Assembly (NCBI RefSeq): GCF_003729955.1
Contig: NZ_RJTX01000001.1
Location: 682,001-746,000 of the forward strand
Direction: 5' to 3'
Source: Chryseobacterium daecheongense
Lineage (GTDB): Bacteria > Bacteroidota > Bacteroidia > Flavobacteriales > Weeksellaceae
Length of the DNA: 64,000 bases
The notes under the pieces are model-generated. The model was not told the DNA's origin. It searched no databases and worked only from the letters and a program-made list of their open reading frames with translations. The position numbers were made by a program, and so were the translations under genes. Shown in pieces: positions 44,369 to 53,963 of the stretch (its first letter is position 1; each line of letters opens with the position of its first letter).

Positions 44369-45637
44369 TTATCCGATATGAGTTCCCGGAGGAAGCACCG
44401 CTCCTTTTTTCACCACTACAATACCGTCCTGAACGGAGTGGGTACCGTAATCTCCATCTGGCAAGTGTTTCCCGCCTATGATTCTTACATTATCTCCAAT
44501 ATAGCAATTTTTATCAAGAATTGCCTTTTCAATATAGCAGTACTTCCCGATTCCCATATTAGGACGGCCTCCTCTGTCATTCATCACTATTTCAGCAGTA
44601 TTCTGATAGAAATCGGCTCCCATTACATAAGAATTAACGATCGTACTTCCTTTATCTATTCTCGTTCTGTTTCCTATCACCGAATTTTCGATTTTATCTG
44701 CCATAATAATGCATCCATCGCCAAAAACGGCTTTACTTACGTAGGAACCATTAATTTTGGATGGCGGAAGCATTCTCGCTCTTGTGTAAATAGGCGAAGA
44801 AGAAAAAAGGTTGAACTGTGGAAAATCCTGGCAAAGATCAAGATTAGCCTCATAGAATGACTCTATAGTTCCGATATCAGTCCAATATCCTTCATACTGA
44901 TAGCTTAATGTGGTATACTTCCCTATGGAGCTCGGAATAATATCTTTCCCAAAGTCGTCTCCCGCTCCTTCTTCAAACATCTTTTTGAGGATATTTTTAG
45001 TAAAGATATAGATTCCCATAGAAGCTAAATATTCTTTTCCTTTGTGTTTGTTCTCATCGGAAACCTCAGATTTCAGACCTTCCAACAGATCAAATCCCGG
45101 TTTTTCCACAAAAGAGGTGATATTCCCATCATCATCTGATTTCAAAATCCCAAAACCGGTAGCGTCCTTTGCATTCACCGGAATCGTAGCAATCGTTACA
45201 TCGCCTCCGTTTTCAATGTGAAAGTCCAGCATTTCCCTGAAATCCATCTGATACAACTGGTCTCCGGAAAGAATCAGGATATAATCGTAATCATATTTTT
45301 CAAGATGCTTCATCGACTGGCGAACTGCATCCGCCGTTCCCTGATACCAACTGTCGTTTTCCACATTCTGCTCCGCAGCAAGAATATCTACAAAACCTCT
45401 GCTGAAAATATCAAAATGATAAGAGTTTTTAATATGTGAGTTTAATGAAGCTGAATTAAACTGCGTCAAAACCAAAATTTTATTCAGTCCGGAATTCAGG
45501 CAATTTGAAATCGGAATATCTACCAAACGGTATTTTCCTGCAATCGGAACCGCAGGTTTAGACCTTGAATAGGTTAACGGAAAAAGCCTTGTTCCTCTAC
45601 CTCCTCCCAAAACAATGGAAATAACATTGTGTTTCAT
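44369..45637 (-). CDS. glgC: Glucose-1-phosphate adenylyltransferase
   Basis: A 422-residue enzyme making ADP-glucose from glucose-1-phosphate and ATP, the committed step in glycogen synthesis. The nucleotidyltransferase signature VLGGGRGTRLFPLT (9-22), the substrate segment YRLVDIPISNCLNSG and WYQGTADAVRQ follow, and a left-handed beta-helix C-terminal domain (about 300-422, ending PPGTHIG). Allosteric control is expected in the family. It is the last gene of glgB-glgA-glgC, 21 bases after glgA. Confidence 0.96.
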   Translation of the reverse strand: MKHNVISIVLGGGRGTRLFPLTYSRSKPAVPIAGKYRLVDIPISNCLNSGLNKILVLTQFNSASLNSHIKNSYHFDIFSRGFVDILAAEQNVENDSWYQGTADAVRQSMKHLEKYDYDYILILSGDQLYQMDFREMLDFHIENGGDVTIATIPVNAKDATGFGILKSDDDGNITSFVEKPGFDLLEGLKSEVSDENKHKGKEYLASMGIYIFTKNILKKMFEEGAGDDFGKDIIPSSIGKYTTLSYQYEGYWTDIGTIESFYEANLDLCQDFPQFNLFSSSPIYTRARMLPPSKINGSYVSKAVFGDGCIIMADKIENSVIGNRTRIDKGSTIVNSYVMGADFYQNTAEIVMNDRGGRPNMGIGKYCYIEKAILDKNCYIGDNVRIIGGKHLPDGDYGTHSVQDGIVVVKKGAVLPPGTHIG

Positions 45638-45658
45638 AATTATCTTGCGTTTTTATAT

Positions 45659-47065
45659 TTAGTTATTGTATAAAGCTATATATTTTTCTGCAGATTTCTC
45701 CCATGCGAAATCAAACTGCATATTCGCCTCAATCAGTTTTTCCATTGTGTCTTTTTTGTTGTAGAGAGTAATACCTCTGTTAATGGCATGGATCATATCA
45801 TCAACTCCGGGATAGGTAAAATTCAGTCCTGCTCCGCCAGTGGAAATATCAGCCACTGTATCTTTCAGCCCTCCGGTATATCTTACTACAGGAATCGTTC
45901 CATACCTCATGGAATACATTTGGTTCAGTCCGCATGGTTCTACTCTTGACGGCATTAGTAAAAAGTCCGCCGAAGCATATATTTTATGCGAAAGATGTTC
46001 CTTATATCCTAAATCCAAAGCAAAATTGCTGTATGTATAATCATATTCCTTCAGCTTATTTTCAATATAAGGGTTTCCGGACCCAAGTATCATAATATTC
46101 AAAGCCCCGTAACTCTGTTTTATACTTCTCCATACCATATCGGGAAGCAGATCCGCTCCTTTTTCTGTTGCAAACCTTCCGATGAAGGCAAACAAAGGAA
46201 GTTCCGGTTTCAAGCCATATTCTTTACAAAGCTTCTCTTTATTTTTCTTCTTTTGGGCAACCGCATTTTTAATACTATAATTAAAATCAAGCATCGGATC
46301 GGTTTCCGGATTCCATACTTCCGTATCAATTCCATTGATGATTCCGTAAGCTTTGCTGAACTCCTGACGCACCAGACTTTCCAACCCTCTGAATCCTATA
46401 TACAGCTCTTCCAAATAACCTTCGGAAACAGTGGTAAAAGCATGAGAACATTTGATCATTGAAGCTAATGGATTGATCAATCCGTTCCAGTCTAAAAATC
46501 CCCATTTCCAGGAATCGAAATAAGGCATATAATTAGCCATATTCCAGCTCATCATCCCCTGATATTCTCCGTTATGGATAGTTCCTATGGTTTTCACTCC
46601 TTTAAGGAATTCAAATTCGGGACAGTTTTCAATCATAAAAGGAACCAGTCCTGTATGATAATCGTGGCAGTGTAAAACATCCGGCCGAATCTGCATAGCA
46701 CTCAGCCAATGCAAGGCTCCATGCTGAAAGGCTAAAAACTGAAAGCTTTCATCCTGATATCCATAAGGATTATCGCGGTCCAAAAGCCCGGGAATTTTCA
46801 CCATGTACAATTCAAAACCTAGTACATTCGTTTTTTCCTTCATGACCTGAACCTGAAGCATATTCGGTCCCTGATGAATAAAACCATCAAAAACTATGTC
46901 AAACTCATGATCATAAAAAAAAGATTTATTGTACCAAGGCATTACGACTTTAGCATCAACCCCTTTTATTTTATTTTGGTATTTAGGCAACGCTCCTACT
47001 ACATCTGCCAAACCTCCGACTTTTGCCACCGGATAACATTCCGTACTAAGGTGATAAACAACCAT
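45659..47065 (-). CDS. glgA: Glycogen synthase (ADP-glucose)
   Basis: A 468-residue GT5 enzyme that extends alpha-1,4-glucan. The ADP-glucose-binding KVGGL motif is at residues 15-19 (VAKVGGLADVVGALP). The C-terminal GT-B domain carries FIGRFATEKGADLLPDM, MPSRVEPCGLNQMYSMRYGT and RYTGGLKDTV. It starts 1 base after the glgB stop, so translation is coupled. Highly conserved. Confidence 0.97.
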   Translation of the reverse strand: MVVYHLSTECYPVAKVGGLADVVGALPKYQNKIKGVDAKVVMPWYNKSFFYDHEFDIVFDGFIHQGPNMLQVQVMKEKTNVLGFELYMVKIPGLLDRDNPYGYQDESFQFLAFQHGALHWLSAMQIRPDVLHCHDYHTGLVPFMIENCPEFEFLKGVKTIGTIHNGEYQGMMSWNMANYMPYFDSWKWGFLDWNGLINPLASMIKCSHAFTTVSEGYLEELYIGFRGLESLVRQEFSKAYGIINGIDTEVWNPETDPMLDFNYSIKNAVAQKKKNKEKLCKEYGLKPELPLFAFIGRFATEKGADLLPDMVWRSIKQSYGALNIMILGSGNPYIENKLKEYDYTYSNFALDLGYKEHLSHKIYASADFLLMPSRVEPCGLNQMYSMRYGTIPVVRYTGGLKDTVADISTGGAGLNFTYPGVDDMIHAINRGITLYNKKDTMEKLIEANMQFDFAWEKSAEKYIALYNN

Positions 47066-47066
47066 T

Positions 47067-49019
47067 CTACTTTTTATGTAATTTAATTCTGTGTAATTTA
47101 TATTTTTTGTCTTTTCTCTGTCTTAAGATCACTCCGGCCAAAGGCGGTAATTTCAGGGTAATAGATTTCGGGTGATTCATCCATTCTTCATATTCTTCTC
47201 TGATCACTTCCGGCTTCACTCCGCTTCCGCTATATCGTTCATCATCGGAATTGAAAATAACTTCCCAATGAGTACCACTATTCACTCCTATTTTATAATC
47301 CATAACCTGAGGCGTAAGATTTAACACCACCATAAAAACATCTTCTCTTTTTTTGCCTTTCCTCAGATATACATAAACGGAATTGTTCTCATCATTGGCT
47401 TCAACCCATTCAAAACCATTGGGATTGAATTGATTTTCATAAAAAGCGGGTTCAGATCGGTAAATATGATTCAGATCTTTCACCACGTTCTGCACCCCTT
47501 GATGCACCGGATATTGCAATAAATGCCAATCTAAACTTTGGGTGAAGTTCCATTCGCTTGTCTGTCCAAATTCATCACCCATAAACAAGAGTTTTGCTCC
47601 GGGATGGGTATACATATACACGTATAAAGCCCGAAGATTAGCAAATTTCTGCCACTCGTCTCCCACCATTTTGTAAATCAGGCTTGCTTTTCCGTGTACT
47701 ACTTCATCATGAGACAAAGGCATCATATAATTTTCATTATACATGTACATGGAAGCAAAAGTTAGCTTATGATGATGATATTTTCTACTGCCCGGTTCTT
47801 CTTTAAAATAATCCAGTGTATCATGCATCCACCCCATCATCCATTTCATCCCGAATCCTACTCCGCCGTCATGTACCGGTTTGGTCAGCAGCGGAAAATC
47901 AGAGCTTTCTTCTGCAATGGTCATGATACTATTTCCAAATTCTTTATAAACAGCAGTATTAAAATCCTGTAAAAAGGCTTTCGCTTCAAGGTTTACATTT
48001 CCTCCATGTATATTAGGCTCCCATTCCCCCTCATTCCTGGAATAATCCAGATGCAGCATGGAAGTCACCGCATCTACCCGTAATCCATCTGCATGATAAC
48101 GCTCCAGCCAGAACATCGCATTGGAAATAAGAAAAGATTTCACTTCATTCCTTCCATAGTTGAAAATGTGTGATTTCCAGTCCGGATGAAAACCTTTTCG
48201 GGGGTCCTCATGCTCATATAAAAAAGAACCGTCAAAACGGTGCAGTCCATTAGCATCTCCCGGAAAATGAGATGGTACCCAATCCAAAATAACTCCGATA
48301 TCATTTTTATGAAGCTCATCAATCAGATACATCAGATCCTGCGGAGAACCGAAGCGAGACGTTGCAGCATAAAAACCTGTGATCTGATATCCCCAGCTTG
48401 GGTCATACGGATATTCCATAACGGGCATAAACTCCACATGAGTAAAACCCATTTCTTTAATATAAGGAACAAGCTTTTTAGCAATATCCCTGTAATTCAA
48501 AAATCTGTCGGGAGCATCTCCATCTCTCACCCAGGACCCCAAGTGAAGCTCATAAACTGAAATAGGGGCCTCCAGATTATTTTTTTTCCATCGGTTTTGA
48601 ATCCATTCTTTATCCCCCCATTCGTACCAGGTCGTAGAAACCAATGAAGCAGCCTGAATATTCTGTTCCCAGCTTAATGCATAGGGATCACTTTTCTCCA
48701 GAATTTCCCCGTAAGCGGTTTCAATGGCGTATTTATATAAGGTTCCCCACGTTAATCCCGCAATAAAGCCTTCCCAAATTCCGGATTCATCCCAACGGGG
48801 ATATAAAATATGGTCTTTATGATTCCAGTGATTAAAGTTCCCGATCACGGAAACTTTTTTAGCATTCGGGGCCCAAACCGAAAAATATACCCCCTGAATT
48901 CCGTCTTTTTCTACAGAATGGGCTCCAAACTTATCATACAGCTTATAGTGCTTACCCTCCTTAAAAAGGTAAATATCATGCTCTGTGAAAAGCGTGTATG
49001 TTTTAACAGAATTCATCAA
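47067..49019 (-). CDS. glgB: 1,4-alpha-glucan branching enzyme
   Basis: A 650-residue GH13 enzyme that introduces alpha-1,6 branches. N-terminal CBM48 domain (about 30-120, VIGNFNHWNHKDHIL), then the barrel with GH13 motifs: VILDWVPSHF, DGLRVDAVTSMLHLDY (nucleophile Asp), MTIAEESSDFP (acid/base Glu) and PLSHDEVVHGK (transition-state Asp). Length is that of a short GlgB without an extra N-domain. It is the first gene of the glycogen operon and faces the CBM48 esterase gene across a 204-base gap. Confidence 0.97.
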   Translation of the reverse strand: MMNSVKTYTLFTEHDIYLFKEGKHYKLYDKFGAHSVEKDGIQGVYFSVWAPNAKKVSVIGNFNHWNHKDHILYPRWDESGIWEGFIAGLTWGTLYKYAIETAYGEILEKSDPYALSWEQNIQAASLVSTTWYEWGDKEWIQNRWKKNNLEAPISVYELHLGSWVRDGDAPDRFLNYRDIAKKLVPYIKEMGFTHVEFMPVMEYPYDPSWGYQITGFYAATSRFGSPQDLMYLIDELHKNDIGVILDWVPSHFPGDANGLHRFDGSFLYEHEDPRKGFHPDWKSHIFNYGRNEVKSFLISNAMFWLERYHADGLRVDAVTSMLHLDYSRNEGEWEPNIHGGNVNLEAKAFLQDFNTAVYKEFGNSIMTIAEESSDFPLLTKPVHDGGVGFGMKWMMGWMHDTLDYFKEEPGSRKYHHHKLTFASMYMYNENYMMPLSHDEVVHGKASLIYKMVGDEWQKFANLRALYVYMYTHPGAKLLFMGDEFGQTSEWNFTQSLDWHLLQYPVHQGVQNVVKDLNHIYRSEPAFYENQFNPNGFEWVEANDENNSVYVYLRKGKKREDVFMVVLNLTPQVMDYKIGVNSGTHWEVIFNSDDERYSGSGVKPEVIREEYEEWMNHPKSITLKLPPLAGVILRQRKDKKYKLHRIKLHKK

Positions 49020-49223
49020 GGCTGTTTTAATTTTATATTTTCATTGAAACTACAAAAAATATTAACAATAATCGTTACATATTATTGAAATAATTATTAT
49101 GTTAATTCCCTCTTTTACCCGTTTTCTCAAATATATCATTTTTTCAATCAACGTTTTTATGATTTCAAAATAATCTATAAAAAGATTTTTTATAAATTTA
49201 GTGTTTAATTTTTTTCAACACAT

Positions 49224-50348
49224 ATGATGAGGTTCGAACTTTATACGGAAGAAAACGATGACAGAACGGTTTATATCACAGGGAATTTCAACAATTGGAA
49301 CCCTAAAGATTATAATTACCAGCTTAAAGCGTCAAGTTCCGGGACTTATTTTATTGACATTGACGACGGTATCCTTCCGGACCATATTGAATACAAATTC
49401 ACCAAAGGAGGCTGGGAAAATGTAGAGCTGGATAAATATGGAAATATTACCCCTAACCGTAAAATTGAAAAATCAGCAGGAAAAATTTCGGATATTGTGG
49501 AAAAATGGAGGCTCAACTGGGGACCTTTCAAAAAGGAATTTTTCCCTATTGCTGAAATCATTTCGGAGGAATTTTATATTCCGCAGCTTGACCGTTACCG
49601 CAAAGTCTGGGCTCTTTTACCTTACGACTACTATGTTTCCGATAAAAGTTACCCTGTTTTATATCTTCAGGATGCACAGAACCTGTTCAATGAAGGGAGC
49701 GGTTACGGAAACTGGGAAATCGACAAAAAACTATCCATCCTTGCGGAATATGGCAGAGGGGATTTAATTATCATAGCCATAGAACACGGCAGCGAAGAAA
49801 GAATCAAAGAATATATATTCGATAATGATCATGTGGCCAATGGTTCCGAAGGGAAAAAATACATCCGTTTCATTACGGATACTTTGAAACCTTTTGTGGA
49901 TGAAAACTACAGGACCAAAAAAGACAGGGACAATACAGGTATCGGCGGAAGCTCTTTGGGGGCTTTAATCAGCATTTACAGTGGTTTTCTTTATCCTGAA
50001 GTCTATTCCAAATTATTGATCTTCTCCCCTTCTCTTTGGGTAGAGCCGAACAACAATTTCCCCATGATGAATTTCAGAGTTCCCTATAAAATGAAGATCT
50101 ATTTATACGGAGGCGAAAAAGAAGGCGCTAAAATGGTAAAAAGGATCCATCTTTTTGAAGAATACCTGCGAAGATGGGAAAAGAAAAACCTTTTTGATTT
50201 TGAATTCAGAACCAACATTAATCCGGAAGGAGAACACAGTGAATTTTATTGGTCTCAGGAATTTCCAAGAGCTATAGAATGGTTGTATTATGACAATAGT
50301 GAAAACCCTGTAGAAGTAAAACCACAACAGAAAAGCATCAAAAATTAA
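49224..50348 (+). CDS. Esterase with N-terminal CBM48-like domain
   Basis: A 374-residue protein of the putative esterase (EstD/IroE-type) alpha/beta-hydrolase family. Residues 1-95 carry a CBM48/E-set domain, VYITGNFNNWNPKDYNY, matching the glycogen-binding segment of GlgB in the neighbouring operon (VIGNFNHWNHKDHIL). The hydrolase domain (about 115-350) has the nucleophile elbow GGSSLGAL (S244) and a late histidine in GEHSEFYW (H338). No signal peptide is seen, so it is cytosolic. Attachment to glycogen or another alpha-glucan is inferred. It opens a run of co-directional ligase and hydrolase genes, ending 5 bases before the next. Confidence 0.85.
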   Translation: MMRFELYTEENDDRTVYITGNFNNWNPKDYNYQLKASSSGTYFIDIDDGILPDHIEYKFTKGGWENVELDKYGNITPNRKIEKSAGKISDIVEKWRLNWGPFKKEFFPIAEIISEEFYIPQLDRYRKVWALLPYDYYVSDKSYPVLYLQDAQNLFNEGSGYGNWEIDKKLSILAEYGRGDLIIIAIEHGSEERIKEYIFDNDHVANGSEGKKYIRFITDTLKPFVDENYRTKKDRDNTGIGGSSLGALISIYSGFLYPEVYSKLLIFSPSLWVEPNNNFPMMNFRVPYKMKIYLYGGEKEGAKMVKRIHLFEEYLRRWEKKNLFDFEFRTNINPEGEHSEFYWSQEFPRAIEWLYYDNSENPVEVKPQQKSIKN

Positions 50349-50353
50349 CAGGC

Positions 50354-51769
50354 ATGAAATTAATAAATAAAAGAAATAAACAATATACTCAGGTCTTTCA
50401 TCTGTTCACCGAAGAAGAATGGACTAAAACCAGCAAAAATTTCAATAAAAATATTTCCACGTTTTTCACGGGAAAGAAAAATGAAGTTTTCATCAATGCC
50501 CATGAAGAAGGCATTACCTATTTTATCGGTCTCGGAAAATCAACTTTAGCGGATTTTGAAATTCAGCAGGTGGCCAATAAATTCTCTCAAACACAAAAGA
50601 AAAATATCCGGACAGTTCCCACATTGTTTTTGGCTGATTTTTTCAATGAAAAACAGTTTGAAGAATTCATCAAAGGGCTTCTACTTGGAACTTATCATTA
50701 TCCGTTTGATAAAAGCCATCCTTTCTGGAATTCCAAATTTGAAATTCATGTTGAAAATTTAAGCCCTAAAAAATTAGATGCCATTCTTCAAAGATCGGAA
50801 GCTTTATGTAACGGACAAACTGCCTGTCAGGATTGGTTGAACAAACCAGCCAATCTTAAAAAACCTGATATTTTTAATGCTTATCTGAAAAATCTTGCTA
50901 AAAAATATCAACTAAAATATACAGCTTTTAACAGAAAAAAATGTGAAGAGCTGGGATTGGGAGCCTATCTTGCAGTGAATCAAGGAAGCGCTTATGACGC
51001 AGCTTTCACGATTTTAGAATATACTACAACCGTTAAAAAAGCTAAAACCATAGGTTTAGTCGGAAAATGTGTATTGTTTGATACCGGAGGGATTTCCCTG
51101 AAAAACCCAACCAATATGCATTATATGAAATCCGATATGGGTGGAGCTACTGCTGTTTTAGGGACATTGATCTATGCCTCGGAAATGAATCTTCCGGTAA
51201 ATATTATTGCCGTTTTGCCTATTACAGACAATGCAATTTCAGAAAGTGCATACCTTCCAAGCGATGTTATTACCGCCTACAATGGAAAGACCATAGAAGT
51301 TCTTGATACAGACGCCGAAGGAAGAATGACTTTAGCCGATGGACTCTCCTATCTTACTAAAAACTATAAAACAGATATTGTTATTGATTTGGCAACATTG
51401 ACAGGTAGTGCAGTAAGAATGTTTGGCGATACTTGCGGTGCGTTATTCTCCAATAATGAAGAATTGAAAAATCTTTTGATCAAAACCGGTGATGCTACCA
51501 ACCAAAGACTATGGAATCTTCCATTATGGGACGTTTGGAAAGATGATATCCAGTCTGATGTCGCCGATCTGAAAAACATTTCCATGAAGCCTATTGGAGA
51601 CTGTATTATTGCCGCCAAATTTCTGGAGCAATTCATTGAAAACCACCCTAAGTGGGCTCATTTGGACATTGCCGGGGTTGCTTTTGGAAACACCAATTAT
51701 TCTAAAGAAAAAGCAGCAACAGGATATGGGGTACAACTTTTATCACATTTAATTGAAAATTATCACTAA
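50354..51769 (+). CDS. M17 leucyl aminopeptidase
   Basis: A 471-residue cytosolic di-metal aminopeptidase. The metal ligands and catalytic residues of M17 are present: K238, D243 and K250 in VGKCVLFDTGGISLK, D261 in MKSDMGG, and D320, E322 and R324 in LDTDAEGRM. The N-terminal domain (1-165) is divergent and shorter than in PepA. M17 enzymes release N-terminal residues, often Leu, and some hydrolyse Cys-Gly or other dipeptides. Its place in this operon suggests processing of a peptide or an amide made here (inference). Separated from the esterase by 5 bases. Confidence 0.92.
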   Translation: MKLINKRNKQYTQVFHLFTEEEWTKTSKNFNKNISTFFTGKKNEVFINAHEEGITYFIGLGKSTLADFEIQQVANKFSQTQKKNIRTVPTLFLADFFNEKQFEEFIKGLLLGTYHYPFDKSHPFWNSKFEIHVENLSPKKLDAILQRSEALCNGQTACQDWLNKPANLKKPDIFNAYLKNLAKKYQLKYTAFNRKKCEELGLGAYLAVNQGSAYDAAFTILEYTTTVKKAKTIGLVGKCVLFDTGGISLKNPTNMHYMKSDMGGATAVLGTLIYASEMNLPVNIIAVLPITDNAISESAYLPSDVITAYNGKTIEVLDTDAEGRMTLADGLSYLTKNYKTDIVIDLATLTGSAVRMFGDTCGALFSNNEELKNLLIKTGDATNQRLWNLPLWDVWKDDIQSDVADLKNISMKPIGDCIIAAKFLEQFIENHPKWAHLDIAGVAFGNTNYSKEKAATGYGVQLLSHLIENYH

Positions 51770-51872
51770 AAATTAGTTTTTTACAAAATTTCTCTGTATA
51801 ATTGAGTTAGGATTTTCAAAAGCGCATCATATTTCGGATTTTGATATTAAATAATCAATAAAAAATTGCTTT

Positions 51873-51880
51873 TATTTTTG
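51873..51880 (+). promoter_or_regulatory. -7 promoter element ahead of the ATP-grasp gene at 51910
   Basis: TATTTTTG lies 29 bases upstream of the ATG. A proper -33 is not evident. It may give the following genes a promoter separate from the esterase-aminopeptidase pair. Confidence 0.5.
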
Positions 51881-51909
51881 AAAATCCATCAAATTTTAAA
51901 AAACATTAT

Positions 51910-53121
51910 ATGGAGGAGAAAACAATAGTATGTATTTCGTGCTATTACAAGGGCTATGATTTCATGGATGAAATGAAGAAGCTCGGTAATAAAATTATCT
52001 TAGTAACATCCGAAAATCTTAAAGAAAAAAACTGGCCATGGCATGCCATTGACGAGGTATTTTACATGCCCGAGCTGAAACCTTCTGTCTGGAATCTGGA
52101 TCATCTTATCCAAGGATTTTCTCATCTGATGCAAACAAGAAAAGTAAATGCTGTAGTTGCTTTGGATGATTATGATGTGGAAAAGGCCGCCCTGATCAGA
52201 GAGACCTTCCGAATTCCCGGGATGGGACAGACTACGCACCGTTATTTCAGAGATAAACTTGCCATGCGGCAAAAAGCTAAAGATTCAGGGATTAATGTAC
52301 CGGAATTTACTGCTGTTTTCAATAATGATGAGGTGAATCAATTTATAGAAAATATACCCGCTCCATGGGTTCTGAAACCCCGCTCAGAAGCATCTGCATC
52401 AGGAATTAAAAAATTAGCGACCAAAGAACAGCTTTGGGAAGCTTTAGATGCCCTTGGGGAAGAACGCCATCTGTTTTTATTAGAAAGCTTTAAACCTGGA
52501 GATGTGTATCATGTGGACAGCTTAACATTTAATAAAGAAATTGTTTTTACTTCCGCTTCCAAATACTTAGCCCCTCCTATGCAGGTTTCTCACGAAGGAG
52601 GTGTTTTCAGAAGTAAAACGCTGGGAAGGTATTCCGATGAATTCAAATCGCTGGAACAGGTAAATGCTAAAGTACTTTCCAGTTTTGGATTGCTGAATGG
52701 AGCTACCCATACGGAATTTATCCGTAGCAAGGAAGATGGGAAATGGTATTTCCTTGAAACCTCTTCCAGGGTTGGAGGAGCTCATATTCCTGATCTTGTG
52801 GAAGCTTCAAGCAATATCAATATATGGCGGGAATGGGCCAAAATTGAAGATGCCCTTTTAAGAGGCAAAAACTATGAAGTGGCTAAACCTACAGGATATT
52901 ATTCCGGGCTAATTGTTGCTTTAATCAAAGATAAAGAGCCGGATTACAATGAATTTGAATGTGATGAAGTAGTTAAATTCTTACCTATCGATTATCATGT
53001 GGGAATCGTTTATAAATCCAATGATTCCACTGTGGTACAGGAAAGACTCGACAGTGCTGCTGAAAAAATCCAGGCCGATATGCTGAACATCCTTCCACCG
53101 AAAGGGAAACCTACAAGTTAA
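51910..53121 (+). CDS. ATP-grasp ligase-like protein
   Basis: A 403-residue ATP-grasp protein of the carboxylate-amine/thiol ligase type, joining a carboxylate to an amine with ATP. The preATP-grasp domain is about 1-110, the ATP loop includes PWVLKPRSEASASGIKKL near 155-172, and EFIRSKEDGKWYFLETSSRVGGAH holds the metal-binding segment (FLETSSRVGGAH). The canonical E-x-N-x-R is changed to E-T-S-S-R, with Ser where the metal-binding Asn is expected. Many alterations of this kind are tolerated in the family, so I would not call it dead. Product unknown. Confidence 0.8.
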   Translation: MEEKTIVCISCYYKGYDFMDEMKKLGNKIILVTSENLKEKNWPWHAIDEVFYMPELKPSVWNLDHLIQGFSHLMQTRKVNAVVALDDYDVEKAALIRETFRIPGMGQTTHRYFRDKLAMRQKAKDSGINVPEFTAVFNNDEVNQFIENIPAPWVLKPRSEASASGIKKLATKEQLWEALDALGEERHLFLLESFKPGDVYHVDSLTFNKEIVFTSASKYLAPPMQVSHEGGVFRSKTLGRYSDEFKSLEQVNAKVLSSFGLLNGATHTEFIRSKEDGKWYFLETSSRVGGAHIPDLVEASSNINIWREWAKIEDALLRGKNYEVAKPTGYYSGLIVALIKDKEPDYNEFECDEVVKFLPIDYHVGIVYKSNDSTVVQERLDSAAEKIQADMLNILPPKGKPTS

Positions 53122-53201
53122 GAAGTTAGGCGAAATTATTATTGATAACTCATCACTATAAAAATTAATCATCACTAATCAATTATCATTTATATTAAAG
53201 C
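53122..53201. repeat. Low-complexity spacer between ATP-grasp and esterase genes
   Basis: TTGATAACTCATCACTATAAAAATTAATCATCACTAATCAATTATCATTT-type units, the same character as at 4731-4819 and 56940-56976. No gene or consensus promoter is evident. Confidence 0.45.
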
Positions 53202-53915
53202 ATGCCGCAAATAGAACATACCGACTATTATTCCCATATATTAGGAACCAGCCTTAAAGTAGAAGTAACCGGGCATTACGGATACCCGATTGTCATGTTT
53301 CCAACTTCCCAGGGACAATATACCCAAAACCACGATTTCCATCTCAATGGAAGTATCAATTGGTTCATTGAGCAGGGAAAAGTAAAGCTTTATAATATTC
53401 AGACTATTGACGCCTGGAGCTTTTACGATGAAAAAATATCTCCACAACAAAGAATCAAGAACTATGAATTATATGTACAGTTTTTAATCAAAGAATTTAT
53501 TCCTTATATCCAAAAACTTCATCAAACCCATCGCGTTGCGGTGGCGGGAGCCAGTTTTGGCGGATACCATGCAGCCAATTTTGCATTCAGGTTTCCTGAC
53601 GTGGTTTCTCACTTGTTCTGTCTTTCAGGAGCATTCAGCATCAGGAATTTTATGGATGGGTATTCCGATGAATTAGTCTACTTCAATTGCCCGAGAGAGT
53701 TTGTGAAAAATGATGAGGCATGGAAGTATAAACATATGCATATTGTGTTGAGTACTTCCGACCAGGATATCTGCAAAGACAAAAATCTGGAAATGGCAGA
53801 AATATTAAGTTCCAAAGGGATTGATTTCTGGTATGATGAACGAAAATGGATCAATCACGACTGGCCATTATGGAGAATGGTTTTCCCAACATTCATCGGG
53901 GCTTTCTTCTCCTGA
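53202..53915 (+). CDS. Esterase-like alpha/beta hydrolase
   Basis: A 237-residue cytosolic alpha/beta hydrolase of the putative-esterase family. The nucleophile elbow is AGASFGGYHA with S118; a catalytic histidine is likely H219 in WINHDWPLW; the acid is probably D188 or nearby (SDQDI). It lacks the CBM48 domain of the window's other esterase. Its role in the operon could be release of an acyl or ester-linked intermediate; the substrate is unknown. It is 48 bases upstream of the RimK-like gene. Confidence 0.82.
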   Translation: MPQIEHTDYYSHILGTSLKVEVTGHYGYPIVMFPTSQGQYTQNHDFHLNGSINWFIEQGKVKLYNIQTIDAWSFYDEKISPQQRIKNYELYVQFLIKEFIPYIQKLHQTHRVAVAGASFGGYHAANFAFRFPDVVSHLFCLSGAFSIRNFMDGYSDELVYFNCPREFVKNDEAWKYKHMHIVLSTSDQDICKDKNLEMAEILSSKGIDFWYDERKWINHDWPLWRMVFPTFIGAFFS

Positions 53916-53963
53916 AAACTGGTATTTGAAAAAAATTAGTATACAACATTAAAAACAACAATT

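Noticed and set aside
44378..44860. A 160-codon plus-strand frame over glgC
   Set aside because: Shadow of a highly conserved enzyme; composition (Ser/Arg/Phe-rich) is typical of complement reads.
53122..53201. CRISPR array
   Set aside because: The units vary in length and sequence and there are no cas genes.
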